Source: Canna indica
Taxonomy: Eukaryota > Streptophyta > Magnoliopsida > Zingiberales > Cannaceae
Direction: 5' to 3'
Assembly: GCA_034359265.1 (NCBI GenBank)
Contig: CP136891.1
Location: 76,562,501-76,626,500 of the forward strand
Length of the DNA stretch: 64,000 nt
Shown here: positions 22,265 to 33,523 of the stretch, piece by piece
Position numbering within the stretch: position 1 is the first letter of the stretch
Layout of the letters: every line of letters starts with the position of its first letter
Position numbers and translations under genes: made by a program
Notes under the pieces: model-generated
The model's input: the letters and a program-made list of their open reading frames with translations, nothing else
Database searches by the model: none
Told to the model about the DNA's origin: nothing

Positions 22265-22660
22265 CACTACTAGAAAAATGGTCATCAGCAACGGCTGATG
22301 CCGTTGCTGAGCCGTTGCTGAAGAGAATCAGCAACGGCCGCGCCGTTGCAATAGAGCCGTGACAGAAAGTCGCGTTGCTGATGACTTAACAACGGCCGCT
22401 CGGGCCGTCGCTCAAAACATTATCAGCAACGGCCGCTCGGGCCGTCGCTAAAAACATTATCAGCAACGGTTTTGCCACAGACCCGGAGCCGTTGCTGATA
22501 ACATTAATAGCAACGGCCGCTGAGTCCGTAGCAACGCCGTTAGTAAAACCCCGTCGCTAAGCCATTGCTGTAGGTCATCAGCAACGGCTTTTGATAAACT
22601 TTTAGCAACGGCTTTCCCACGGACGGCCGTGGGAAAGCCGTTGCTGATGACGCATACCTG
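22265..22660. repeat. CACTA left subterminal repeat region
   Basis: At least ten copies or variants of 'tcagcaacggc' or its complement 'gccgttgctga' are packed into ~400 bp. In En/Spm such motifs are the TNPA binding sites. A short AT-rich tract with 'tgatacat' repeats follows (22690-22736). Confidence 0.88.
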
Positions 22661-22951
22661 GGAACAGAAAAATTTCAAATTTCAAATTTCAAATGTCCAT
22701 TGATACATTGATACATTGATACATTATCTGATACATAACTCACACACTCATACCCTCATACACACATTCATTCACACATCACAAACACACCAAGATATGC
22801 ATCAAAACAATTATATTTATATTGATAATTATCCACGATAGTATAAAAATAATTCAAATGCAAAATTGAAGTATCAATATCCAAACAAAATAAGTTAAAC
22901 AAGTTCAATATCTCAATAACAAGTTCAATATCCAAACAAAAAATCTCACGA

Positions 22952-24487
22952 TCACGATGGAGGATGGTCTGGATCATATGGCGGGGTCTGGAGTGCTTGA
23001 GTGTACACCGCCGTGGACTGATTCGCGGACGATGGATTAGATGATGCCGAAGAGATGCCTGCTTCGGGATGACCTGACATGTTGCATAGCATAGCTTGTA
23101 TATCCGTCATCATCTGACTCTGGCACTCCATTATCTCAGTCTGACGCGCGACCGTGTCCTCTAGAGTCCTTATTCTGCTACTATGATCATAACTGGATCT
23201 AGAGGTGGACGGCCGCTCACCAGCGACCGGAGGGGTCGGTGCCCCAAGTGGCCCTAGCACGGCTCGCGCATGACCACTATCTGCGAAGCCATATACGCGG
23301 CCATGGTCCCAGCCACCTGCGGCCTCGACCCACGATGCTGCGTCAAAGTCCTCGGGGGTACCCCCGCGCTGCACCACCGTCTGGCTGTACGTCTCCTACT
23401 CGAGTTTGATTTTTTGTTAAATATTTATCATAAAACTTAAATTATAAATATATAATGAATAATTTAAACAAATATATAATTACCATAATGTGTGCAGCGC
23501 GGTTGTCGATGTACTCCCCCGTCCCATGTGCTCGACGGTGAGTCCGCTCAAACACCGCCATCGGGGAGGGTCGCTGGACACTCCCGTCATCCGACACCGT
23601 CGTCTACATTTACAAAACAAATACATTAATTAGTACACATAGTAATAAATAAAATATATAATTAAAAGATATACTTACCATACGGTTCGCGTGCACTGCA
23701 AATGCAACAGAGCCGCCGGTGTGACGCGCTGCTCCCCCCGACATGCGATTTCTAGCCGCATTCCGAGAAACCTCCTGCCATCGATCCGTCGACCATATCC
23801 CCACGAGCTGGTCCCATATATCCGGAGTAATCCAACCGAGGCCGTATCCCCGAGTCTCCGCGATGTTAGTGGTCCCAGCTCGGGCCATCGCTTGGGACCG
23901 AGCCTGCCCCAGCTGCCCGTTGTACCTTGCCCGGGAAATAGCCTCCCAGGCAGCGTAAATGAAGGGCCTCTGGTCCTCGGCCCATGTATAGCGAGCTTGC
24001 AAAATAATAATATCAGTACCAATATTAATATATCATCATGCATGTAAAAAATAATAATAATACGTGCCTCAAACTCGCGCCATAACATGTCGACGTGCTC
24101 GCTAGGCACGTGAGACCACGTAGGCCATGCCCCGTGCATGTATCATCGAATAATAGAAGAAATGCTCCTCGGCACTTCTTCTTGCTCGAACCTACACAAC
24201 AAAAATATTTTTTAATATTATATTATGATATAATGAATTTGTAATGATTCATAATTCATGATATATTACCGCTCCCCAATCACGCTAATCAATCTACGTG
24301 ACTCTGTGGCTGGTGGAGGCTGCCACCTATTCGGCCCGCGTGGCCGCCTGCGTCTGGATGTACTAGCCTCGGTAGTATCATCCTCATGAGGATCAGCAAC
24401 AGGAGGATCAGCAGCATGAGTAAGTGCTGGAGTCTCACCGATCGGAGACTCCAAAGCTCTCCTGCGTCGATAACCACGACCAGACAT
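22952..24487 (-). pseudogene. TNPA-like (plant Ptta/En/Spm) transposase gene, five exons, one internal stop
   Basis: A consistent five-exon model on the minus strand is 24487-24270, 24191-24064, 23995-23679, 23603-23484 and 23395-22952. All junctions are GT-AG and phases agree, for 409 codons including the stop. The N-terminus is Arg- and Pro-rich. The middle contains WPTWSHVPSEHVDMLW and WAEDQRPFIYAAWEAIS, and the end has ETYSQTVVQRGGTPEDFD and GRVYGFADSG. This layout matches the plant transposase_24 (Ptta/En/Spm) family, the DNA-binding partner of TNP2. A TGA at 24145-24143 interrupts exon 2, right after a CGA. The gene starts about 78 bp after the TNP2 remnant, the normal CACTA order. Exon edges are by eye. 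Confidence 0.75.
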
Positions 24488-24564
24488 ATCTGTCGAACAG
24501 ACATATAATCAGATTATTGTATAAATAGTAGAGATATATTTAATAAAATATATATACTTTACAA

Positions 24565-26455
24565 TTATTCCTCATCATCTGAATAATAGTCTTCGAATTC
24601 TTCTTCTTCTTCCTCTTCTTCCTCTTCTTCATCTTCTTCATCTCCAGCTTTCTCAATTTCATGATCGTCATCATCAGCATATTCAACTTCTAATTGAATT
24701 GACGTTGTGTCTGCATCCTCGAGTATTGGAATAATACGATCCACAGCAGGAAGATCATCTTCTTGATAGAAACCAGGAGGATCATTTTCTCCTACTATCG
24801 GATCAATTTTTCCTCTACCTTTTGTCTTACAGACTACACGCCAATCTGCTCTATCTTTATTTCGAGCCGGATACTTCGCGTAATATACTTGTTCGGCTTG
24901 TGATGCCAATATAAATGGCTCTTTTGCTGCCAATTTCGATTTGTAATTAACCTCAACAAGTTTGTATTTTGGATGAACTTTCATGCCCCTTTCTGTTGTA
25001 TCGAACCAATGACATCTAAATAGGATCACTGATTTCAAGCCGAAGTAGTGCAACTCTATCACTTCTTCCACCAGTCCATAAAAATCCATATCACATTCAA
25101 CATAGGTTGTCCCTTTCACGCAGACCCCAGCATTCATCGTCTTCTTTGTAAATGAATATTCAACCGTGTGAAATTTATACCCGTTAACAAAATATCCGCT
25201 ATAGCACGACACAAGTCGCGACGGTCCACTAACAAACTCAAATATTCTTTCATCTATTTCAGCTCTGTGATCTTTGTTGTAAGTTTGAATCCAAGTAGGG
25301 AAATCACGATTCCGTAATCTCTCCAATTCCTGATCGTTGTGAATAGAGTATTTTTGCACCATCTCAATGTCAAATATTTCAATGAATTGTTCAATCTCTG
25401 GACAATTGAGTAATACATACAAGTGTGCCAAATGATACTCTTCATCGCTTAAGTGTCGAGATGGACGAGAACCAAAAGCATGACCAGAGTGACAAAATAT
25501 ATTTAAACGTCCATCTGAATGTCGAACACCCCCGTCGTCGTTACGTGGAAGACGATCAAATCTTGTCTGTACCGTCGATTCAAAGTAAAATGAGCAGAAT
25601 GTTGAAATTTCTTGGATGATATACGATTCAGATATTGATCCTTCAACAGCTGCGGTGTTCTTTACTTTTTTCTTCAGACGATTCATGTATCTTTCAAATA
25701 AGTACATCCAACGATATTGAACAGGGCCACCAACTCGTGCCTCGTATGACAAGTGTATCGGTAGATGCTCCATCGAGTTAAAAAATACAGGAGGGAAAAA
25801 CTGCTCCAGCTTGCATATGATTTCAACAATATTATTTTCAAGTGTAAACATATCTTCGACTCGAAAGACATTTGCACAGATGCTTCTAAAAAACATACTT
25901 AATTCAGTCAACGGACCCCAAATATTATCAGGTAGAAGATCTCGAAATGCGATCGGAAGTAATCTCTGCATGAATACATGACAATCATGGCTCTTCATCC
26001 CTAATATTTTGCAATCATCGACGTTCACACATCGAGATAAGTTTGAAGCATATCCATCGGGTAATCTGAGTTCTTTTACCCATTGACAAACATCTTTGAT
26101 CTGTTGTTTATTTAACACATATAGGGCCTTCGGTTTCAGATATCGTCCGTTGACCTCTTGTAACTCCAACTCTGGTCTTTTACAAAGTATTTTCAGATCA
26201 TGTCGGGCTTTGATATTATCTTTAGTTTTTCCAGAAATATCCATCAAAGTGTTGAAAATATTATCAAACACATTTTTTTCAATGTGCATGACATCTAAAT
26301 TATGTCGAATCAATAATGAACTCCAATAGGGCAATTCCCAAAAGATACTTTTTTTCACCCAGTTGTGTGTTTGGCCAAAACCTGACACTCTTTCATTGCG
26401 ACCAAATACTATATCTGGAAGTACGTTACGCCTAATCGAAACTCATTCATTAAAG
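24565..26455 (-). pseudogene. TNP2-type transposase, C-terminal half
   Basis: The frame is uninterrupted for over 600 codons. The N-terminal part (SIFWELPYWSSLLIRHNLDV, then DVMHIEKNVFDNI) is the end of the transposase_21 (TNP2) domain. Next are DUF4218 (SICANVFRVEDMFTLE...HLPIHLSYEARVGGPVQYRW) and DUF4216 (near VILFRCHWFDT). The C-terminus is an acidic run of Asp and Glu. A short piece at about 26502-26435 encodes SADRSWMYRRLDRGALM, the usual TNP2 N-terminus. The large region between them, with most of the catalytic domain, is absent. I infer an internal deletion making the element non-autonomous. ATG-less start; the printed left edge is the stop. Confidence 0.85.
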
Positions 26456-26576
26456 CTCCACGATCAAGACGTCGATACATCCAACTTCGATCAGCCGACA
26501 TGATTCTATCAATCAATGACAATTTCTTTGGTTAATGTCTTTAGGTGAGATTGTCCTATTCCATTCGGGATTTATG

Positions 26577-26766
26577 TTATTTGAACTGCACTTACGTTTT
26601 TATTTTAATTGTTAACTAATTATTCTAAATTTCGGCAGCATCTCCCTATAGTTCTCCGAATACGCATATCATCTGGGCACGTATCGGAGAACAAGAGAGA
26701 TGTTGCCGAAATTTAGAATAATTAGATAACAGTTAAAATAAAAACGCAAGTGCAGTACAAATAACT
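26577..26766. repeat. Imperfect inverted repeat (hairpin) within the CACTA element
   Basis: The arms 26577-26655 and about 26685-26766 are complementary over most of ~80 bases, for example 'ctgcacttacgttttt' against 'aaaaacgcaagtgcag' and 'ctaaatttcggcagcatctc' against 'gatgttgccgaaatttag'. The loop is about 30 bases. It lies just upstream of the TNP2 remnant start. It could be a small nested MITE or the scar of the deletion in TNP2. Confidence 0.85.
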
Positions 26767-26974
26767 ATATTCTCAAACTGTCCAATCAGGGACAATTCAA
26801 GAATTGTACATCGTATAAAAGATCATCTACTTCTTTTACACGAACATACAATCCCCGAATGGATCTAAGGTTTTGCTAAATCATATCCGACTCGTCGATG
26901 CGTACGTGAAACATATGAACTCGTCGGATGCATGATTATTTTCTAAATGTTTTGAGACCGTTCGAGTCCATATT

Positions 26975-27243
26975 GGACGATTCCGGCGCGCGTCCGAAGT
27001 GGACGATACCGGCGCGCGTCCGAAGTGGACGATTCCGGCGCGCGTCCGAAGTGGACGATACCGGCGCGCGTCCGAATTGAACGATTCCGGCGCGCGTCCG
27101 AAGTGGACGATACCGGCGCGCGTCCGAAGTGGACGATACCGGCGCGCGTCCGAATTGGACGATTCCGGCGCGCGTCCGAAGTGGACGATTCCGGCGCAAG
27201 TCCGAATTGGACGATTCCGGCGCGCGTCCGAAGTGGATAATTC
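26975..27243. repeat. 26-bp GC-rich minisatellite, about 10 copies
   Basis: The unit 'gattccggcgcgcgtccgaa' plus 'gtggac' is repeated about ten times, alternating between 'gattccgg' and 'gataccgg' and between 'gaagtgg' and 'gaattgg'. It is CpG-dense in an AT-rich neighbourhood and lies between the TNP2 remnant and the right subterminal region. The frames at 26936-27292 are translations of the repeat. Confidence 0.95.
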
Positions 27244-27354
27244 CGAAATTAATCTAAACCCTAAAAATTATTCTAACAAACTAAATAACTAATCTAAATA
27301 ATTAATCCAACTAATTAATTAACAATTTAAAAACATTAATAAAATATTATTAAA

Positions 27355-27670
27355 CTACAACTTCCGGCGCCGGAGTCAGGTGGACTCTGGCGCCGGCGTA
27401 CACTGGCCGGACACACTGTCCGGCCAATGTAGAAGGTCCGGCGGCGGCCATCGGCCGACCGCCGCCGGCCGAAACCCCTATTTTTAGGGTTTCGGTCGGA
27501 TTTTCTACCGGCCGCAATGGGAAGAGACGGCAGCCGGAGGGCACATACCTGACAGTGTCGGCAGCAGCGGGAGAGGTCATCGGCGTCGGCAGCAGCGACA
27601 GCGGCGGCGAGAGGCGAGGAGAGCAGCGGCGGCGGCAGGAGCGAGAGGAAGAAGGGGGGCGGGCGCGATC
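27355..27670. promoter_or_regulatory. GC-rich leader/promoter-like region of the CACTA genes
   Basis: A GC-rich block with 'ccggcgccggagtcagg', 'actggccggacacactgtccg' and purine-rich repeats lies upstream of the minus-strand genes and beside the right subterminal array. In CACTA elements the promoter and the GC-rich untranslated leader lie in this position. The call is by position and composition only; frames 27350-27580 and 27555-27779 show no domain. Confidence 0.4.
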
Positions 27671-27674
27671 TGCG

Positions 27675-27991
27675 ACCTATATAAACTTATCAGCAACGGC
27701 TCACTCGCCCGTTAGAAAGCCGTTGCTGATAAGTTATCATCAGCAACGGCTCACTTGTCCGTTAGCAAGCCGTTGCTAATAAGTTATCATCTGCAACGGC
27801 TCACTTGTCCGTTAGAAAGCTGTTGCTGATAATTAACATCATCAGCAACGGCACGCGTGTCCGTTAGAAAGCCGTTGCAGATACAACATATCTGCAACGG
27901 CTCGAGCGGCCGTAAGAATGCCGTTGCAAATAGCAACGGCTTGAGCGGCCGTTGCTGATAGCCGTTGTTGAAGACCAAGTTTCTAGTAGTG
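27675..27991. repeat. CACTA right subterminal repeat region
   Basis: About eight copies of 'tcagcaacggctcac' or 'gaaagccgttgctgataa' occur as alternating direct and inverted motifs up to the terminus. They are the same core as the left end, so both ends would bind the same TNPA-like protein. Confidence 0.88.
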
Positions 27992-28644
27992 TCAGTTGGA
28001 CCGAAGAAGATGGTCATTTCTTTGGTGTAATGGTAAGGAAGACTCAGGAGGGAAGCTGGTCATCAATTGGGGGGACGTCACCTGCCTTAAGCACAATGGG
28101 GGGCTTGGGTATTATGAATTTGGACATGCATAACATAGCAAGGCTCGGGTAGTGGTGGTGGACGACGGCCAGTAACTGGGATATGTTGTGGGTGGACCTA
28201 GTTCGCAGGAAGTACTTCTCTAAGAAAAAATGGTGCGACTCGCATGGGCTCAAGATGGTTGAGTATTTGGCAGGGGCTTCACCAGGTCAAGTTGTACTTT
28301 TTGATTGGGTTCAAAGTAGTGATTGGAAATGGGACGTTGACGAGCTTTTGGAATGATCGTTGTACACACTCGGGTGTAAGCTCTCTACTAGCTACCCGGA
28401 TCTCTACAAGGCTTGCAATAAAAGCGAAAATTACATAGACGCGAAAATATATTTACAAACATATAGGGAATATTTCGTCATGATTCGTCGTTGCTCGAGC
28501 GCATCGAAAAGTCCCTAACAGTATGGTCCCAGGTAAGCACCTCTTTGGGGGATGCATCAAAATCGTCGTTGGATGCAATAGGGTCCTAAGGGAATGTGGA
28601 CTAACTTTGGGCACTCCACTTCCATGTTCCCCTGGTGACCTAGC
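27992..28644 (+). pseudogene. L1-type LINE fragment, part 2 (post-RT region)
   Basis: The LINE resumes after the CACTA target duplication. A translated segment at 28030-28150 reads TMGGLGIMNLDMHNIARLG, the conserved GGLGI.(D/N)L block found after the RT domain in plant L1 pol. It is followed by a WWW...MLWVDLVRRKYF-like stretch. Frames shift several times. It is cut at 28644 by the hAT MITE and continues at 29088. Confidence 0.82.
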
Positions 28645-29087
28645 TAGGGATGTTCATTCGGTTCAAATCGAACTGAACCGAATCGAATTAAACCAAATAA
28701 AAAAAAATCATACTGAAATTCCAATCCGAACCCGAACCGAATTATGCCAAAATTAATCTAACCCGAATCGAAATTATTCGGTTCAATTCGATTTTCAATC
28801 TGAAAAACCGAAATTTTAATTAACTCGATTAAAAATTAAAGATTAAAAATTATTGTTCAATACTCATTTACTTACCTGGGTTAAAAATTAAAAAAAAAAA
28901 TTATTTAATTAATTCGATTTTCGGTTCGGGTCGGTTCCTGAATTTTGGGAACCGAATACGAACCGAAACCCAAAATTTGGGTTCGGTTCGGGTCACGAAC
29001 CTGCAATCGCTAAAATCGAACCGAACCAAAAAATTTGGTTCGATTTTTTGATTCGATTCGGTGTAACCCAATTTTTGGACAACCCTA
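28645..29087. mobile_element. hAT-type MITE, TTCGGTTCGG family, copy 3
   Basis: The ends are TAGGGATGTTCATTCGG and (other strand) TAGGGTTGTCC. The perfect 8-bp target duplication GACCTAGC flanks it (28637-28644 and 29088-29095). The interior matches the MITEs at 12806 and 15595 (same order of 'attcggttca', 'cccgaaccgaattatgcc', 'ttcggttcgggtcggttcc'). It is an independent insertion, since its flank differs. Confidence 0.94.
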
Positions 29088-29095
29088 GACCTAGC

Positions 29096-29410
29096 TACCA
29101 GGGTAGAGGGAGGGAGATTGATAGCAACTATTTGGTGTTGGAGTATTTGGGCGACAAGGAACGTGGGTTTTTTTAGAGATGCTTCGTTTTCTCTGGACTG
29201 TACGGTTAGGCTCGCGAGTTCTTTCTGGGCCGCCTTCATAACGGGGTCCTGTAGGACTCTCTTTGTTCGGGTAACGGGTTGGACAATTGTGCGTGCCTTC
29301 TCGTGTATGGGTTTTTCTTTTTTACTCCTCATCGTTCTCGTGTACATTTCGAACATCTTGAAATGAATCTACCCCGTGTGACATTGCCTCATTTTTTTTA
29401 AAAAAAAAAT
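29096..29410 (+). pseudogene. L1-type LINE fragment, part 3 and A-rich tail
   Basis: Translation near 29118-29240 gives ATIWCWSIWATRNVGFF and SLDCTVRLASSFW, typical of the extreme C-terminus of plant L1 pol. The sequence ends in an A-rich tract near 29399-29410, plausibly the original poly(A) tail. No target duplication is identified because the 5' boundary is unclear. Confidence 0.75.
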
Positions 29411-30680
29411 AAGGAAGAATTTGATTGTTTGAATACTTTTGTTGGGAGACTGTTTGGAGAACCAAGATATTGCTACGTTGCATAGAGGCATTGCATTTAG
29501 GAATTAGGATGAAAAAAAAAAAAAAAAATACTCTACCTGAAAAAGATACTGTGATTGCCAACCTTCGAATTTGGTTTTTATTTATTATAGGGATATCAGG
29601 CGATCATGGATAAGTGAGGAAGCACGTCTAAGAGAAATTATTATCCGTACTTAAAATGAAATTGACCATTGAGATCCTAATCGTATGGAGTTTTTAAAAA
29701 TATTATTATTTTGACTTCAACTAATGTAAAGTGGGGTTTAATTGTTCACATGTATATTTTTAATTAACTACAAACAAATATGTTCTGTGCATGTAATTGA
29801 TGATATAATTAGAACATCTTGAAAGAAAGTAAAGGAGAAGAGGAGTGAAGTTGACAATCTTTTTTAAAGAATAATATTGTTGCAAATTATAATTTATCAA
29901 TTTCTGTGTTCCAATCTCCAAAAGGGCTCGGGCAGGCCCAAATCCTTATTTTTGGAATGATGAATTAAATACAAATGATATGGTTTGGAGCCAACTAAAG
30001 CCCATAAAAAATGTGGCCCTCTATATATTAATGCATGTGAATTAAATCCAAAATCAAGTTATCATACACCTACACCAAATAAATATTTCTAAAACTTCAA
30101 ATCAGCATATGTGATGACTAAGAGCATAATTTAATGGGTAAATAATGATGATTAGTACTCATCACGTCTTAATATTTAATTTTGACAAGTTTAACACGTA
30201 GGAAATATTGAATTCTAAGTTTTATATTAAAATAAACAAATACAGAACCAATCATATTAAATCGAAACAACTATATATTTTTAAAGAAAAGAATAATCAA
30301 ATTTACTTAGATTAGACTTGAAAAATCAGATTTTACTTGGAGAGAGAACAAAACCACAACTAATAATATTCATATAATATTAATTAATAATATTATTATT
30401 ATTTCCCATGACGGAGAGACTTCGACTGCCCACATTTCAAGGTGACAACATGTACACCATCCTCACCCTTTATTTAGGAACAAAATACTTCATCAAAATT
30501 TTATAAAAAAAATTTATGAGTAAAATCTAAATTTTTTAATATTGAATCTAGAATCATTAATATTAAATGTGAAGTAAAATTATTGGGCTCACTCGTTTAC
30601 GACGTAGATTCACTTTTAATTTATATTCACTATAAATTATACTAGATTCAATATTAATAAATTTTATTTCTCTCCTTGAA
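29411..30680. other. Intergenic AT-rich DNA
   Basis: I see no gene or defined repeat apart from a poly(A) run at 29511-29528 and a TA-rich tract near 30370-30400. A ~130-bp segment at 30540-30670 ('ctcactcgtttacgac...attcacttttaattta') has a diverged relative at 36520-36600, so it is probably part of a dispersed repeat. Confidence 0.5.
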
Positions 30681-30699
30681 ATCCAAAACCCTCCCCCAC

Positions 30700-30870
30700 C
30701 CTCCACCCACGTGAATTCTGGGATGCAAGTCAAAGCGCGTTGACTCCCAACCATTGTCACGATTCCAAGGCGTTGACCGCACGAATGGGTGACTAAAGCG
30801 CACAACATGCCAAACCGGCACGTAACTATATATATTGCCTAGTGCCTACTCTACTCTACTCTACTCCCTT
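30700..30870 (+). promoter_or_regulatory. Promoter-like cluster without an assigned gene
   Basis: Within 170 bp there is a G-box (CACGTG near 30710), two W-box cores (TTGACT near 30739, TTGACC near 30774), a TATA-like 'ctatatatatt' near 30826 and a pyrimidine patch 'ctactctactctactccc' just downstream. The order matches a plant core promoter, but no coding region follows within 2 kb. It could serve a non-coding RNA, be a distal element of the LBD gene 3 kb away, or be chance. Confidence 0.3.
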
Positions 30871-33500
30871 CCTTATTATATAATAATTCAATTCCTCATC
30901 ATACATTATACATCTTTGACTTCATATTTTAATAAATTTAATTAAAAATCAACTTTTATTATTACAACAATAATATTTAATAAATATTAATTTCTGATTA
31001 AATATATCCATTTGAAAAAAATACAAAGTTTCCCTAGGGAAGTGTTGCATGAAATTACATGAGGGGAGATTGTTAGATGAATAAAATATGTACATACCAT
31101 ATATCGATCTTAAATAAAATTTCGACCAACTGACTACTTTTTTTTTCTCTTAAAAAACTACTATATTTTCTTTTAATCAAATTGGAAAATTAAGTAAAAA
31201 TAAAAAAATTGACCAATTTCTTTTTTTTGCTACACATATGCTAACATAACTTTCTCGGCATCGGTGACGCGATATAACCTAACAATAATCTAATAATTGA
31301 ATGGATTTATTAAAAAAAAATACTTCAAGGTGTGATATGTAAAATTAATTATGCAGAATCTGTGTTGATCAACTCTGTTCCCCCTTCACTATGAAGTCAT
31401 GGCTCTTTTCCTATATCAATCCAATTTCTATATGTTCAAATTGAATACCATGATTCGCAATCTTTAATCAATGCTCTCCGGATGAAAATTCAAGCTCCTT
31501 GGGAGGTACAAAGCGTCTTCTCGGATACTCAAAACTATGCTGGCGTGTGTAATTCCATCTAGTAAGTTTAGTATAAAATATCATGAATCTTATTTTTGGT
31601 CGATTATTCGATTTTCGGACCTTGACTCTTAGATCATGTTTGATTTACAAAATATAATTTGAATGGGATAAAATTTAAGATGAAGTAGAATAGAAATTTA
31701 TTTTTTTTTTGAAAATTCTATCATATATTTATTTTCACATAAGATAAAAAAATTGGATAAAATATGAAATTCATATCTTGTGAATTTGAGCCTAAACTCA
31801 TTTCTCTCTAAATTTTTTAAATCAGGCTAATGATGAATTTGGATCAAAATAAATTCATTTAATTTTCGATCCGATTCTTATTTATTACTATAATAAATAA
31901 TAAATTAAATTTTAAAATTTAATTCACCTCATTAATCCAACAAAGTAAATGAGGCATGAGGGGCCTGTTCTTCTACGAGCTCTTTGTAATTTAAATAAAG
32001 TTTCATTTTTTATAAAAAAAAATAGTAATTTTTAGATAAATTTATAAAAAATAAATAGTTCAAGGTGCGACAGGTAAACAACTCTATTTCAATTTGTCCT
32101 CAAATTACGCTAGGAAGTAAGAGCATAATAGAAGTAATGGAGAAAAGAATATAATTTACACTTGATTTTAATTGTAATATTTAAAATTTAACAATATTAA
32201 TGAATTAGTCTAATTAGATTAACATTGCAAGTGTTTCATATTCTAAATACACGTTTGCACATAATTATTATAGGAACAAAAATATTTATAAAAAAATTAC
32301 CGCAGTAATTATTATGTCATACATATTCTTCCCGCATATAGCCGAATTAATTATATCATTATTCATAAAGAAATGAGTAAATATATACTTTTCTTTCATG
32401 ATGACATAAATTAGAACTAGAATAATATTAACCGAAAAACTATAAAAAAATATTGACTACGGCGGGGCACGAAGCGGACGGCGCGGCGACGCGCCGTTAC
32501 AATCTGTAACACTATTTATTGTCACCAACAATTTATTTCTTTTCGCTACCTTTTGTACTGTTACGACAACGAAGCGTAGCGGAGTGGGCCGAAACGGTAC
32601 GAACCATGATTATTTTAATCCACATTTTTCTATTTTAATTTATTACTTACCCCCCTCTGAAACAAACGGCAGGTGCGGGGCCCAGTCCATGGAACTGACG
32701 CCGGCAGGTGATTCGAGGTAAGTCTCGAGGGTCTTCCCATTAGTAGCCGATTTTTCTTTTTCGAACATTTATTATTGGTTTATTTATTTAACAAGCTCAT
32801 ATCAAATTAATAATTTAAACCGATTCAAGATGAAGGAATACGTACGCAAAACATTCTGTATTAAGTGGAGTAATAATCAATATGATGACAAGCTAACCAC
32901 ATAATTGGCAGAATTAATTCATAGAAGGAAGCAGACGCCAAAACTGGAGGACGGAAATAGCAACTGAACAAAGACTCACGAAAAGGACTCTGCTCTTTGA
33001 AGGGAATACAACAGTTAAAGGAAGGAACAGTGGACCTCCACAACACAAACCACATTTCACGAGTTAATACAAATAGCAAATGAACACCAAGTCACGAACA
33101 AAATATAGTAATTAGATCGATTGTATTATGCATATTAAATTTGATGGAGGGCATTAAATATGGTCAACCGAAACATGTAGTGCAAGTTGAAGCTTGCGTC
33201 CTTTGCCTTCTACGCATCCACCACATCCCATGCCACCACCTGCACACTTATAGAGACATGGACGCGGACACGTTATTGCATGTCACCCTTGAGCAAGTGC
33301 TACCTCATACGCAGAGAGGGCGAGAGAAGGAATCCATTAATTTAGCAGTGCAAGCTGAGGAATTTAAGAAGGGAGAAGGACAGCAGTGCGATGCTGTGCT
33401 GCAACGCGGTGACATGCAAGCAAGAATTAAAAGAGAGCAGAAATAAAGAAAGAAAAGATAGGGAGGATAGATTTGAGTCGGGCTTTTTTTCATTTGCTTG
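30871..33500. other. Intergenic DNA upstream of the LBD gene
   Basis: AT-rich, with no convincing coding region. A GC-rich island stands out at 32455-32615, containing the perfect palindrome 'acggcgcg gcga cgcgccgt' near 32480-32499. Frames at 32861-33446 lack domain support. Sequence closer to the gene (33130-33500) may be promoter. Confidence 0.45.
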
Positions 33501-33521
33501 CTTGCTTCACGCAATCTGCCA

Positions 33522-33523
<2 letters not shown>

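Larger units (their letters stand above)
22265..27991 (-). mobile_element. CACTA (En/Spm-type) transposon, both ends present
   Basis: The termini are CACTACTAGAAAAATGGTC at 22265 and, on the other strand, CACTACTAGAAACTTGGTC ending at 27991. The 3-bp target duplication TCA flanks it (22262-22264 and 27992-27994). Both subterminal regions are packed with 'tcagcaacggc' motifs in both orientations. Inside, on the minus strand, are a TNP2-type gene remnant (24565-26455) and a TNPA-type gene (22952-24487). It inserted into an L1-type LINE, whose sequence resumes at 27995. At 5727 bp it is shorter than most autonomous CACTA elements because the TNP2 catalytic half is missing. Confidence 0.95.

Noticed and set aside
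26936..27292. Proline/arginine-rich repeat proteins on both strands
   Set aside because: Translations of the 26-bp minisatellite in the CACTA element.
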